Positions 27,233-37,342 are shown, counted from the first letter of the stretch. The stretch: 64,000 nt of DNA from Bacteroidales bacterium (GCA_016707705.1 JADJHD010000007.1:186001-250000); one strand, 5' to 3'. Numbers and translations: made by a program. The notes: a model not told the origin generated them from the sequence alone.

Positions 27233-27627
27233 CAATTTCAGACCGCTTTTGTTCAGGGAAAATTTCACCACAAGAAGCAAATAACTTGATTTTAGTATTG
27301 ACTATTGACGCCTTCCTGATATAATTGAATATATAATACATCTATATATTACCAATCTGCCACTTTTTTCATTATCTTTGCACCCTTTTTAGTTAACTTT
27401 TTAGTGAAACTGAAAATCCCATATAGCTTATTTTCAGCATTCTAAAAAAGAAATACTAAGGAGCAGATACAACTTTTTTTTAAAAAAAAGGCCCTTTTAA
27501 CAAAATTTAAATTTTTCAGTAACAAGGGTTTTTCTTGGTATCTGAGAAATTTTTATTTCTACTTTTACCTGCTTTTTCAGGCGTGCTCATTCATTATACT
27601 TAATTGCAATCCTTAAACCACTAGTGT
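27233..27627. other. 395-bp leader region of the TonB receptor unit
   Basis: No gene is seen. A -7-like TATCTTTG at 27373-27380 would give a leader of about 240 nt. The leader contains long A and T runs around 27470-27490 and an imperfect CCCTTTT / AAGGG pairing. Its length suggests post-transcriptional control, but no known riboswitch is recognised. Confidence 0.4.
27373..27380 (+). promoter_or_regulatory. putative -7 element of TonB receptor unit
   Basis: TATCTTTG fits TAnnTTTG and is followed by CACCC. No TTG is found at the usual -33 spacing, so this is tentative. Confidence 0.4.
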
Positions 27628-30600
27628 ATGGTAAGAAATTTACTCACTGTCATTGTTTTGCTTCTTGTTGCAAGCATGGCAGGATTTGCCCAATCGGGAG
27701 CACTGAAAGGGAAAATCCTGGACAAATCCACTAAAGAACCGGTTCCGTTTGCCAACATTATTGTTGAAAACAACGGTACACAGGCAGGCGGTACAACTTC
27801 CGACATCAATGGTGAATATACCATTAAGCCGCTAAACCCTGGAAAATATGACATCAAGGCTACCTTCGTAGGGTACAAGCCTGTCATGATCAAGGGCTTT
27901 GTCGTTCGGTCGGAAAAAATTGAGTTCCAGAACATCGAAATGGAATCCACCTCTCAAGAGTTGCCGACCTATGAAGTCATCGACTACAAGGTTCCCCTTA
28001 TCAGTAAGGACAACACTACATCAGGTGCCAACATTACTTCGGAAGAAATTTCCAAGATGCCCAGCCGCAGTGCAAATGCTGTTGCTGCATCTGTTGGGGG
28101 CGTTTTCTCACGCGACGGTGAAGTTGGAAGTATGCGCGGACAGCGTTCTGAAGGTAACGTTATGTACATCGATGGTATCAGGGTGAGAGGCTCCAGCAGC
28201 CTTCCCGAATCTGCAATCGAGCAGGTATCGGTAATCCTTGGTGGTGTTCCCGCTCAGTACGGGGATGCAACAGGTGGTATCATCAACGTTACAACCAAGG
28301 GCCCTTCAAGGCAGTTCAGCGGCGGACTTGAACTTCAGACCTCCGAATATCTGGATCCTTATGGATATAACCGTGCAGGTTTAAATTTCACCGGACCTAT
28401 CTTCTGGAATAAGGAGCATACTTCTTCTCTGCTTGGATACTTCCTTGCAGCTGACTTTGAATACAAGAAGGATGGCAGCCCGCTTTCATTGGGTATGTAT
28501 AAGGTAAAGGATGAAGTGCTGGCCGAACTGGAAAAGAACCCTCTCAGGCGTTCAGCTACCGGCTTTGGTTCTTTCCAGAATGCCGAATTCATTCACATGA
28601 ACGATCTTGAAGAATTGAACTCAACCCTCAATTCAAATGAGTATAACGTTAATACCTCCCTCAAAATTGACGTTAAGAGTGGTAAAAACTCCACCCTTAC
28701 CTTCGGAGGTTCATTGAGTGCTTACAAAAACAGGGATTACAACTGGCTTAACTCTATCTTTAACTACAACAGAAACTCCCTCTCCACTGGTAACACCTGG
28801 CGTGTTTTCGGAAGGTATACTCAAAGGTTCCCTGCTGACAAAGACTCCAAAAGCCTTGTAAAGAATGTATATTACAGTCTTCAGGCCGACTATACAAGCA
28901 TCTACGCCAAAACAGAAGACGCAGATCTTAAAGACAACCTTTTCGCATACGGTTATATCGGAAAATTCGATACCTATAAGATGAAGGGTTATGATGTTGT
29001 TGAAGACACCAACCAGGCTGCCGGATATCGTTATGTTATGAATGGCTATCGTGATACCCTTATCACTTACCAGCGTTCAGAACTCAACCCAATCATGGCT
29101 AACTACACTTCCAATTATTACGAGTTCTACGAAGGAGATCCTTTTGGACATTTCGACAGCCGTGAAAATATTTATCTCGGTGGCGGACTCCTGAACGGAT
29201 ATACTCCAAACGCAGTTTTCGGAGGTGGTGTTTATGGAATCTTCTCAGCTGCGGGCCAGCCCCAGAGCGGATACAATATTGCTGATCAGAAACAGATTAC
29301 AGCAACATTAAACTTGTCAGGTGACGTTGGAAACCATGAATTAAAACTTGGTTTCACTTTTGAGAAATTCACCTCAAGTTCATACGGATACGCACCAACC
29401 GCATTCTGGCCGGTTATGTACCAGCTTGCAAACTCACACATCATCCAGCTTGACCTGAACAATCCAACGACCTACATGGGCAATGATGGATTCAACGATG
29501 TTGAGTATACCGATTACAACAGATTGTATGATGAAGCTTCACAGCGTACATTTGATAAGAACCTGAGAAGTCTGATGGGTCTGCCTGCAAATGGTACCGA
29601 CTGGATCGACGTTAACTCCTATGATATCAGTTCACAAACTATGAACTATTATGATAAGGATAACGTAATGCATACTGCCAACCTGAGCAAGCCTCTGAGC
29701 GTTGAGCTTTTCAGTCCGGATGAATTCCTGAATGGTTCACAGGACAATAGCTTTGCAACTGCCCGTGGTTATGACTACTACGGCAACAAGCTTACCTACA
29801 AGCCTACCATTGAAGATTTCTACCAGAAGAAAGATGCCAACGGAAATTATCTCCGTGAGATTGCTCCTTTTGAACCGGTTTATATGGCTGGTTACATCCA
29901 GGATAAATTCTCCTTTGATGATCTCGTATTTAATATAGGTCTCCGTTTCGACCGCTTCGATGCTAACCAGAGCACACTTAAGGATCCTTACCTGCTTTAT
30001 CCCGCCAAAACTGTAGCACAGGTTCAGCAGGAAGGAAGCAATCTGGGCAGCATTCCTACAAGTATGGGAACTGATTATATAGTATATGTAGACAATGCCA
30101 ACAATCCAAGCCGTATCATGGGATACCGCAGCGGATCACAGTGGTTCAATGCCAGCGGTTCCGTACTTGCTGACCCTGAAGCACTGAATGCCGGAAATGG
30201 TATCACTCCATATCTGGAAGATGCACAGGACAAGGAAATCACAAATAAGTCATTCTCTGATTACCAACCTCAGTGGACTGTAATGCCACGTATCTCCTTC
30301 TCCTTCCCTATTTCAGACGAGGCTCTCTTCTATGCTCACTACGACGTTCTCACCCAGCGTCCAAAAACCAACTTCACAGTTAACCCAGTTGACTACCTTT
30401 TCTGGGCAAGTGATGGTAACCCAACCTTTAATAACCCCAACCTGAAGCCAGAGCGCACAGTTGACTATGAACTTGGTTTCCAGCAGAAGGTTTCAAATTC
30501 ATCTTCACTGAACATCTCAGGATTCTATCGTGAATTCCGTGATCAGATCCAGAGCTTCCGCTATACCGGTGCCTATCCCAAGACTTATTACTCCTATGGT

Positions 30601-31329
30601 AATATTGACTTTGGAACCGTTAAGGGTTTAACTGTATCATACGACCTTCGCAGGACTACCAACATGAGAATCAGGGCCAGCTATACCTTGCAGTTTGCAA
30701 ACGGTACAGGTTCCAGCTCCGAAACATCATCAGCCCTCATCCGTTCAGGCCAGCCTAACCTCCGCGTACTGATCCCTTACGATTATGACCGCCGTCATGC
30801 TTTTAACGTGAATGTTGACTTCCGCTATGGAGAAGGTAAAGATTACAACGGACCTACCATCGCCGGATCACAGATACTTGCCAACGCAGGTTTCAATATT
30901 ACCTTAAATGGTGGTTCAGGAACCCCATACACACGCTCAAGCATTATTTCCCCACTGGGATCACAGAGAAGAATCCAGGGTTCACTCAACGGATCACGCC
31001 TGCCTGCTTCATTCAGGTTCGACGGTCGTGTTGACAAGGACTTCACTCTCTCCAGCAAGAAAGATGATAAGGGCAATGTAAAGGAATACTACCTGAATGT
31101 TTATCTGCAGGTTCTCAATATCCTGAACTCCCGGAATATCATGGGAGTTTACTCAGCAACCGGAAACCCGGATGATGATGGCTACCTGGCTGCAGCAGAA
31201 TATCAGGCTCAGATCAACTCACAGTTGGATACCCAGTCCTATATTGACCTTTACAGGATCAGGGTGAACAATCCATATAACTACAGTTCTCCTCGTATGA
31301 TCCGTCTTGGTGTCGGTATCAACTTCTAA
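27628..31329 (+). CDS. TonB-dependent receptor with carboxypeptidase-regulatory domain
   Basis: A 1233-aa outer-membrane receptor. It has a signal peptide (MVRNLLTVIVLLLVASMAGFA), a CarboxypepD_reg-like domain at about 24-110 (LKGKILDKSTKEPVPFANII, DINGEYTIKPLNPGKYDI), a plug domain at about 140-230 (VMYIDGIRVRG, VSVILGGVPAQYGDATGG) and a beta-barrel to the C-terminus, ending PRMIRLGVGINF. The substrate is unknown. No SusD homologue follows; instead the next genes are a large T9SS-sorted protein and a PorV/PorQ-like barrel, apparently one transcript. It is shorter in its extracellular loops than some SusC proteins but complete. Confidence 0.93.
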   Translation: MVRNLLTVIVLLLVASMAGFAQSGALKGKILDKSTKEPVPFANIIVENNGTQAGGTTSDINGEYTIKPLNPGKYDIKATFVGYKPVMIKGFVVRSEKIEFQNIEMESTSQELPTYEVIDYKVPLISKDNTTSGANITSEEISKMPSRSANAVAASVGGVFSRDGEVGSMRGQRSEGNVMYIDGIRVRGSSSLPESAIEQVSVILGGVPAQYGDATGGIINVTTKGPSRQFSGGLELQTSEYLDPYGYNRAGLNFTGPIFWNKEHTSSLLGYFLAADFEYKKDGSPLSLGMYKVKDEVLAELEKNPLRRSATGFGSFQNAEFIHMNDLEELNSTLNSNEYNVNTSLKIDVKSGKNSTLTFGGSLSAYKNRDYNWLNSIFNYNRNSLSTGNTWRVFGRYTQRFPADKDSKSLVKNVYYSLQADYTSIYAKTEDADLKDNLFAYGYIGKFDTYKMKGYDVVEDTNQAAGYRYVMNGYRDTLITYQRSELNPIMANYTSNYYEFYEGDPFGHFDSRENIYLGGGLLNGYTPNAVFGGGVYGIFSAAGQPQSGYNIADQKQITATLNLSGDVGNHELKLGFTFEKFTSSSYGYAPTAFWPVMYQLANSHIIQLDLNNPTTYMGNDGFNDVEYTDYNRLYDEASQRTFDKNLRSLMGLPANGTDWIDVNSYDISSQTMNYYDKDNVMHTANLSKPLSVELFSPDEFLNGSQDNSFATARGYDYYGNKLTYKPTIEDFYQKKDANGNYLREIAPFEPVYMAGYIQDKFSFDDLVFNIGLRFDRFDANQSTLKDPYLLYPAKTVAQVQQEGSNLGSIPTSMGTDYIVYVDNANNPSRIMGYRSGSQWFNASGSVLADPEALNAGNGITPYLEDAQDKEITNKSFSDYQPQWTVMPRISFSFPISDEALFYAHYDVLTQRPKTNFTVNPVDYLFWASDGNPTFNNPNLKPERTVDYELGFQQKVSNSSSLNISGFYREFRDQIQSFRYTGAYPKTYYSYGNIDFGTVKGLTVSYDLRRTTNMRIRASYTLQFANGTGSSSETSSALIRSGQPNLRVLIPYDYDRRHAFNVNVDFRYGEGKDYNGPTIAGSQILANAGFNITLNGGSGTPYTRSSIISPLGSQRRIQGSLNGSRLPASFRFDGRVDKDFTLSSKKDDKGNVKEYYLNVYLQVLNILNSRNIMGVYSATGNPDDDGYLAAAEYQAQINSQLDTQSYIDLYRIRVNNPYNYSSPRMIRLGVGINF

Positions 31330-31376
31330 TCACCATGTGCTCACTCAGTTTACAAACGAAAAAACACGCATATACA

Positions 31377-33575
31377 ATGAAAAATACATTTCGTATTTTG
31401 GCTGTGACCGTGCTTAGCTACCTTCTGGTACTCACAGTAAAGGCTGAGCAGGTACACCTAAAGTCTGGGGGTGCCTCGATCACAAAATCCACGGCTGCGG
31501 GATGCTTGCCCGGTGCAAACTTTAAATATCTCGAGCTTAATAACGTGCGCTGCCGTATCAATACCGGTGGTGACATGTGGTGGGATTTTGAAAATGCACA
31601 GTATGAAATCCCCAAAGGATCCAAGAAGATGTCGATGTTCAGTGCTGCACTCTGGATCGGTGGTATTGACGCTAACGGTCAGCTGAAACTTGCTGCCCAC
31701 CGTTATCGTCAGGTAGGTATTGACTACTGGCCTGGTCCCTTGACCACTGACGGCTCAGCAGCAATTACCGAACAGGTTTGTGCCGCCTACGACAAGCTCT
31801 GGTACATCACCCGCCCCGAAGTGGATGACTTCATGGCTTACTGGGATGACAAAGCAAGCTACCCGGATTATCAGATTCCTACCTCAATTAAGGAATGGCC
31901 TGCTCATGGCGATGATTCACAGGGACAGGCTTACTTTCTTGCTCCATTCTTTGATAGGGATGATGACATGGTTTATGATCCTGAAAATGATGGTGATTAC
32001 CCGTATTATGATGTAAGCAATGCCCTCTGCCATACCAAGACTCCTTCAGCTGAAGGCAATGGTATCATGGTTGACCAGGTTATCAAGGGAGACGCTACCT
32101 TATGGTGGGTTTTCAACGATAAGGGAAATATCCATACAGAAACAACAGGACAGCCAATTGGTTTGGAAATCAGGGCTCAGGCCTTCGCATTCTCAACCAA
32201 TGATGAGATCAACGACATGACTTTCTACAGTTATGAAATCATCAACCGTTCAACTTTCCGCCTCACCAATACCTATTTCAGCCAGTGGGTTGATACTGAC
32301 CTTGGTTATGCAAACGACGACTATGTTGGTTGCGATGTAATGCGTGGTTTGGGATATTGCTACAACGGAACTCCTAAAGACGGAAATGGCCAGTCTTGGG
32401 CATATGGTGATCAGCCTCCTGCAATTGGTGTTGACTTCTTCCAGGGACCATACCTTGATCCTGACGGATATGACAACCCATCTTTCAAGGCAGTTTATGA
32501 TTCAACAGGCAAAAACCTTCTTGGACCTACATTCTTCAGCAATTGCGATATCGTATTCCAGGATTCCACTATTGCTAAGGTTCCTTACACAGTAAATGAA
32601 TCAGGAGCTCCAAAGGATTCAATGAATGTATTTGTGAATGCTGCAGCAATTAATGGTGTAAACTTTGGAAACGGAATTCTTGATGACGAACGTTTTGGAA
32701 TGCGTCGTTTCGTTTACCATAATAATAGCAATTCAGGTGTACCATCCTATATGTGGGATCCGGACGTTGCTCCTCAGTATTATAACTTCCTCCGTGGTAT
32801 CTGGCGTGACGGAACTCAGATGCTTTATGGTGGAAATGCCCACCTTTCATCAGGTGCAACCGGACCAGCCTGTTACTTCATGTTCCCGGGTGAAACCGAT
32901 ATCTGCAACTGGGGAACCAAAGGCATCGTTCCAAATCCAAAGAACTGGACTGAAGTCACTGCTGGCAACCAGCCTCAGGACCGTCGTTTCATGGAATCAG
33001 CAGGACCTTTCACACTTGAACCGGGTGCTGTAAACTATATCACTGTTGGTATTCCCTGGGCACGTGCCGTCACTGGCGGACCAGAAGCTTCTGTAAAACT
33101 TCTGCAGTCAGTTGATGATAAGTGCCAGATGCTGTTCGACAACTGCTTCAAGGTAATTGCCGGTCCTAACGCACCAGACCTTACCATCCGCGAACTTGAA
33201 AACCAGCTTATCATCTACATCACCAACCGCAAGACCAATGATGCAGGTAATAACTACCACGAAGGCTATAAGGAACTTGACCCACGTATTCAGCCTCCTC
33301 CAGGAGAAGTTTGGGATCAATACTATCGCTTCGAAGGATATCAAGTATATCAATTAATAAATTCAGAAGTAACAATTGCAGATATTCATAACCTGAATAA
33401 GCCAAACTGGTATTTCAATGTGATATCAAAATGGTGTTTCTCGCCTAGTAACTTTGCAAGTACGATCAGCAGATTGGGGCAACTGGTTCCAGCAGTTGAA
33501 GTCGATGGAACAAATGGAGATCAGGAATTCAGACATTCATTTGTTGTTACAAGGATGCTTTTGCGAGTGATTTAG
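31377..33575 (+). CDS. large T9SS-exported protein, N-terminal part (frameshifted)
   Basis: This is the first part of a protein of about 1,425 aa. The start at 31377 is chosen because a signal peptide follows (MKNTFRILAVTVLSYLLVLT); an earlier in-frame ATG at 31335 adds 14 unlikely residues. The body has the pattern of large Bacteroidota surface proteins encoded after such receptors: MFSAALWIGGIDANGQLKLA near 86, YWPGPL near 116, DRDDDMVYDPENDGDYPYYD near 200 (calcium-site-like Asp repeats) and TFYSYEIINRSTFRL near 280. The frame is lost between 33398 and 33554, where four single-base gaps are needed to keep the homologous protein, and the last ~60 residues as read are partly wrong. It continues at 33638. 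Confidence 0.7.
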   Translation: MKNTFRILAVTVLSYLLVLTVKAEQVHLKSGGASITKSTAAGCLPGANFKYLELNNVRCRINTGGDMWWDFENAQYEIPKGSKKMSMFSAALWIGGIDANGQLKLAAHRYRQVGIDYWPGPLTTDGSAAITEQVCAAYDKLWYITRPEVDDFMAYWDDKASYPDYQIPTSIKEWPAHGDDSQGQAYFLAPFFDRDDDMVYDPENDGDYPYYDVSNALCHTKTPSAEGNGIMVDQVIKGDATLWWVFNDKGNIHTETTGQPIGLEIRAQAFAFSTNDEINDMTFYSYEIINRSTFRLTNTYFSQWVDTDLGYANDDYVGCDVMRGLGYCYNGTPKDGNGQSWAYGDQPPAIGVDFFQGPYLDPDGYDNPSFKAVYDSTGKNLLGPTFFSNCDIVFQDSTIAKVPYTVNESGAPKDSMNVFVNAAAINGVNFGNGILDDERFGMRRFVYHNNSNSGVPSYMWDPDVAPQYYNFLRGIWRDGTQMLYGGNAHLSSGATGPACYFMFPGETDICNWGTKGIVPNPKNWTEVTAGNQPQDRRFMESAGPFTLEPGAVNYITVGIPWARAVTGGPEASVKLLQSVDDKCQMLFDNCFKVIAGPNAPDLTIRELENQLIIYITNRKTNDAGNNYHEGYKELDPRIQPPPGEVWDQYYRFEGYQVYQLINSEVTIADIHNLNKPNWYFNVISKWCFSPSNFASTISRLGQLVPAVEVDGTNGDQEFRHSFVVTRMLLRVI

Positions 33576-33637
33576 TTAATCACAAACAGTATTACTACCT
33601 CGCAGTATCCTATGCATATAACAATTACAAAACCTAT

Positions 33638-35650
33638 ATGCCAACTGTAGCAGCCAACCTGAACGGACAGAAGGAACCTTATCTGCAGGGTCGAAAGAAT
33701 ATTAAGGTTTACACCGGTATTCCACATGCTCCCATAGGACCAGTTGCAAATGTCTCCGACTATTCCGATGGTGTAATTGTAACACGTATTGCCGGACAGG
33801 GTAATGGTGGTAACTTCCTCGAATTCTCAGATGCTACTATTGATGAGATTTTATCAAAGAAGCCTGCTGATTCAGTAAATGTATACGGTAGCCCTGATTA
33901 CCCAATTGCTTATCAGGCAACCTATAAATTAGGAGAAGGCCCAATCAATGTTAAGGTTATCGATCCTCTGAATGTAAAGGATGGAAACTTCACCGTTGCA
34001 TTTGACTCACTTTTCGATGTTAGCGTTCCAATTGGTTCACGTGACACCCTCATGCCAACCACACGCTGGAAACTCATTGACAATGCTACCGGTACTGTTT
34101 ACAAATCAGATACTACCATTGATCTTCAGAATGAGCAATTATTCCTCGATCTGGGAATTTCAGTACAGCTTGAGCAAACCCTTTACCCGGGCATCTACGA
34201 AATTGAATCCGGATCCTATAGCCCAATGCTTGCCAGCAATGGTATCCTGGGTGGAAGCATTACCTATGCTGATGACGCCAGTTTCTGGATGTCATTCCTT
34301 CCGGACGTAGATGGTGGTGGTTCATTGAACTGGATCCGTTCAGGTGTTGTTAAGGGTGAAGATTCCCGCGACGATGACTGGGATGCTCCAGGCAAGCCAT
34401 TTGACCCTGACCAGAATTATGAGAAACTGCTGAATGGAACATGGTCCCCATATCTGCTTACAGCTTGTGCTAAGCAGGATCCTGCCGGTCCAGCCTACGC
34501 AGATGACAAATTCAAGTTCCTGTCGAAACAAACCAGTTTCTTCTCTGACCTCGCCAGTGTAAATATTGTTTTCACCTCAGATAAATCGAAATGGACACGT
34601 TGTCCGGTTGTTGAAATGGGTTCAGTTGTAAGTCTTGCCGAAGGCAAAGCAAAACAGTTCGAACTCAGGAAACATCGTTCGGTTAACCAGGATGGTGATA
34701 CAGCAGTAGCAAGTACTGATCCTGCCAAGAATTCCGATTACATTTCAGCCTATGGTATGGGTTGGTTCCCTGGATATGCAATCAACATTGAAACCGGCGA
34801 ACGCCTCAATATTGTTTTCGGTGAGGATTCACATCTTGTAAGTGATAACGGAGCTGACATGCTCTTCAATCCATCAGGAAATGTACTTAATAATGATACT
34901 GCAGTTTTTGGAGGCAAGCATTATATTTATGTAATGTCACACACCTGGAACAAGGAAACTCAGGTTCCCCTTTCACAGACTGACGTCCTCACTCCTGCCG
35001 ATCTGAATTTCCCTGCTTATGATGCCGGCGCTCATTTTGTATATGAGATCAACCGCAACTTCCCATCAGCAGTAAATAAGAACAGGCTTCGCTCCTATCT
35101 GTGGTCAAATGCAATGTGGGTAAGTATTCCAATCGCTATTCCACAGTTTGAATGGCTGTCGACTGATATCACCGTGAAACTGAGAATTACCAAGCCTTAC
35201 GACAGGTACTTCTCCGGAAAGATGACCGGTGAGTTTGTTCCTAACAGGGATGACAACAATTTCTGGCCGATGTATAACTTCTCAACTTCTGCAGTGGCAA
35301 CCGTTCAGGATTCTTCTGCTAAGGCTGTAAGTGATCTCGACAAGATCAACGTTGTTCCAAATCCATACTATGGATATTCACCATACGAAGTTGACCAGCT
35401 TGATAACAGGATTAAGATTGTTAACCTGCCACAACGCTGTACCATATCAATCTATTCTACCGGAGGTTCATTAATCAGGACCTTCAACAAGGATGAATCC
35501 AAGACATACATCGACTGGGATCTCAAGAACTTTGCAGGAATCCCTGTAGCGGGTGGTGTTTATATCATTCATGTTAAAGCTCCGGGAGTAGGTGAAAAGG
35601 TAATCAAGTGGTTTGGTTCTCTCCGTCCGGTTGACTTCAATTCATTCTAA
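33638..35650 (+). CDS. large T9SS-exported protein, C-terminal part with Por sorting domain
   Basis: This is the remainder of the protein begun at 31377; coding in this frame extends back to about 33552 (DAFASDLVNHKQYYYLAVSY). The ATG at 33638 is internal, not a true start. The C-terminus is a T9SS type A sorting domain: INVVPNPYYGYSPYE near 570, IKIVNLPQRCTISIYSTGG, DWDLKNFAGIPVAGGVYIIH and VIKWFGSLRPVDF. The whole protein is therefore predicted to be exported by T9SS and anchored or released at the surface. It ends 43 nt before the PorV-like gene. Function is unknown; its conserved position between receptor and barrel suggests a joint surface complex. Confidence 0.75.
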   Translation: MPTVAANLNGQKEPYLQGRKNIKVYTGIPHAPIGPVANVSDYSDGVIVTRIAGQGNGGNFLEFSDATIDEILSKKPADSVNVYGSPDYPIAYQATYKLGEGPINVKVIDPLNVKDGNFTVAFDSLFDVSVPIGSRDTLMPTTRWKLIDNATGTVYKSDTTIDLQNEQLFLDLGISVQLEQTLYPGIYEIESGSYSPMLASNGILGGSITYADDASFWMSFLPDVDGGGSLNWIRSGVVKGEDSRDDDWDAPGKPFDPDQNYEKLLNGTWSPYLLTACAKQDPAGPAYADDKFKFLSKQTSFFSDLASVNIVFTSDKSKWTRCPVVEMGSVVSLAEGKAKQFELRKHRSVNQDGDTAVASTDPAKNSDYISAYGMGWFPGYAINIETGERLNIVFGEDSHLVSDNGADMLFNPSGNVLNNDTAVFGGKHYIYVMSHTWNKETQVPLSQTDVLTPADLNFPAYDAGAHFVYEINRNFPSAVNKNRLRSYLWSNAMWVSIPIAIPQFEWLSTDITVKLRITKPYDRYFSGKMTGEFVPNRDDNNFWPMYNFSTSAVATVQDSSAKAVSDLDKINVVPNPYYGYSPYEVDQLDNRIKIVNLPQRCTISIYSTGGSLIRTFNKDESKTYIDWDLKNFAGIPVAGGVYIIHVKAPGVGEKVIKWFGSLRPVDFNSF

Positions 35651-35693
35651 TCCATAGGCAGACAACTCTGTTATCATAAAAATCAGACTGATC

Positions 35694-36749
35694 ATGAAAA
35701 AAATATATAATTCAGCGGTTGCAATCTTCCTGATGGCCATCATTCTTGTACCGGCTCTTTCATTTGCCGGCAATAAAGACCGTTCAGGACAGGCAGGAGC
35801 ATCGGAATTACTTATCAATCCCTGGGCCCGTTCATCAGGCTGGGGTGGAGTTAATATTTCCAACTGCTATGGACTGGAATCAATGTATACCAATATTGCC
35901 GGTTTGGCTTTCACCCAGAAAACCGAACTTATCTTCAGCCATACTCAATGGCTTAAGGGTAGCGGTATAAACATCAACACTTTTGGCCTTGCCCAGAAGG
36001 TAGGTGATGCTGGTGTTCTTGGCTTATCGATGATGTCCCTCAAATTTGGTGATTTACCTATCACAACTACTGAACTTCCAGAGGGAGGAATCGGTACATT
36101 TTCACCAAACTACATGAATATTAACATTGCTTATGCAAAAGCCTTCTCCAACAGTATCTATGGAGGATTTAACCTGAAGGTTATTTCCGAATCCATTAGT
36201 GATATGGCAGCAACAGGAGTAGCTATTGATGCAGGTATTCAGTATGTAACTGGTGAAAAGGAAAACATCAAGTTTGGTATTTCACTGAAGAACATTGGAC
36301 CCACAATGCGTTTCAAGGGAGATGGACTTTCAATTCGTACCCTGTTGCCCGGACAAGATGATGAATTCACTCTTGAACAGCGCTCAGCCGACTTCGAACT
36401 TCCATCACAATTGAACATTGGTGCTTCATATAAGTTTATATTCAATGATATGCATAGCCTAAGTCTGGCAGGTGCCTTCATTTCCAACTCCTTTTACAAG
36501 GATCAATATGTATTCGGAGCTGAATATGAACTGAAGAATTACCTCCTGCTTCGCGGTGGATATACCTATGAAGAAGGAATTACTAAAGACGCTGACCGCA
36601 CTACCGTATTCACCGGACCATCAGGTGGCCTATCCGTTCAGGTTCCCCTGAACAAGGAAAAAGGTTCTATCTTTTCCGTTGACTACTCCTATAGGGCAAC
36701 TGATCCTTTCCAGGGATCACATACCATTGCTGCCCGCTTGAGTTTCTAA
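35694..36749 (+). CDS. PorV/PorQ family outer-membrane protein
   Basis: A 351-aa protein with a signal peptide (MKKIYNSAVAIFLMAIILVP, cleavage after SFA) and the FadL-like PorV/PorQ barrel pattern: GASELLINPWARSSGWGGVN near 37, SMYTNIAGLAF near 65, VGDAGVLGLSMMSLKFGDLP near 103, AYAKAFSNSIYGGFNLKVIS near 145 and a C-terminal barrel strand ending HTIAARLSF. PorV is the shuttle or attachment protein of the T9SS, and PorQ a relative; this copy, paired with a TonB receptor and a T9SS substrate, is probably a dedicated paralogue. It is the last gene of the unit and is followed by a terminator. Confidence 0.85.
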   Translation: MKKIYNSAVAIFLMAIILVPALSFAGNKDRSGQAGASELLINPWARSSGWGGVNISNCYGLESMYTNIAGLAFTQKTELIFSHTQWLKGSGININTFGLAQKVGDAGVLGLSMMSLKFGDLPITTTELPEGGIGTFSPNYMNINIAYAKAFSNSIYGGFNLKVISESISDMAATGVAIDAGIQYVTGEKENIKFGISLKNIGPTMRFKGDGLSIRTLLPGQDDEFTLEQRSADFELPSQLNIGASYKFIFNDMHSLSLAGAFISNSFYKDQYVFGAEYELKNYLLLRGGYTYEEGITKDADRTTVFTGPSGGLSVQVPLNKEKGSIFSVDYSYRATDPFQGSHTIAARLSF

Positions 36750-36794
36750 GCAAATTCCGGATTTTTATTCCGGTTACGCACAAACATTTTTTGG

Positions 36795-36824
36795 AAAAGG
36801 ACCCTTTCATAAGGGTCTTTTTCT
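36795..36824 (+). terminator. intrinsic terminator of TonB/T9SS/PorV unit
   Basis: The stem GACCCTT / AAGGGTC (36800-36806 with 36811-36817) has a TCAT loop and is followed by TTTTTCTCTT. It lies 50 nt after the PorV-like stop and before greA. Confidence 0.85.
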
Positions 36825-36853
36825 CTTATTTTAGAACTTCACATCTACGCTTT

Positions 36854-37330
36854 ATGAATGAAATCAAGTACTATACGAAAGAAGGCCTCGAAAAACTGAA
36901 GACTGAACTGGAGACCCTGGTAAATATAGAAAGGCCTAATATTTCGCAGCAAATTGCTGAAGCCCGCGATAAAGGCGACCTATCTGAAAACGCAGAATAT
37001 GATGCAGCCAAGAATGCGCAGGGTATGCTTGAAATGAGAATTTCCAAAGTTCAGGACCTGATCAGGAATGCCCGCTTGATTGATGAATCAAAACTGGATA
37101 ACTCCAGGGTTCTCATCCTTTCAACGGTTAAAATAAAAAACCTGAAAACAAATGCAGTTATGACCTATATGCTGGTCCCTGAAAATGAAGCTGACCTCAA
37201 GTCGGCCAAGCTTTCAGTAAACTCCCCAATTGCTCATGGACTGCTTGGCAAAATGGTGGGAGATACAGTAGAAATTACCATTCCTGCCGGAAAAATTCAG
37301 TTCGAAATCGTAGAGATAATGGTTAAATAA
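36854..37330 (+). CDS. greA: transcription elongation factor GreA
   Basis: A 158-aa factor that lets stalled RNA polymerase cleave backtracked RNA. It has an N-terminal coiled coil with the conserved acidic tip DKGDLSENAEYDAAKNAQ near 41 and a C-terminal FKBP-like domain (SPIAHGLLGKMVGDTVEITI near 122). The start at 36854 is preferred: it gives the usual MNEIKYYTKEGLEKL N-terminus, whereas an in-frame ATG at 36791 would run through the preceding terminator. The HIT protein gene starts 12 nt after its stop, so the two form an operon. Confidence 0.96.
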   Translation: MNEIKYYTKEGLEKLKTELETLVNIERPNISQQIAEARDKGDLSENAEYDAAKNAQGMLEMRISKVQDLIRNARLIDESKLDNSRVLILSTVKIKNLKTNAVMTYMLVPENEADLKSAKLSVNSPIAHGLLGKMVGDTVEITIPAGKIQFEIVEIMVK

Positions 37331-37342
37331 TTTCTTTGAAAC

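Noticed and set aside
33398..33554. Programmed ribosomal frameshifting in the T9SS gene
   Set aside because: Four shifts of the same sense so close together, without a common slippery heptamer, are far better explained by base-calling gaps.
27628..36749. Polysaccharide utilisation locus
   Set aside because: No SusD homologue, glycoside hydrolase or lyase accompanies the receptor.
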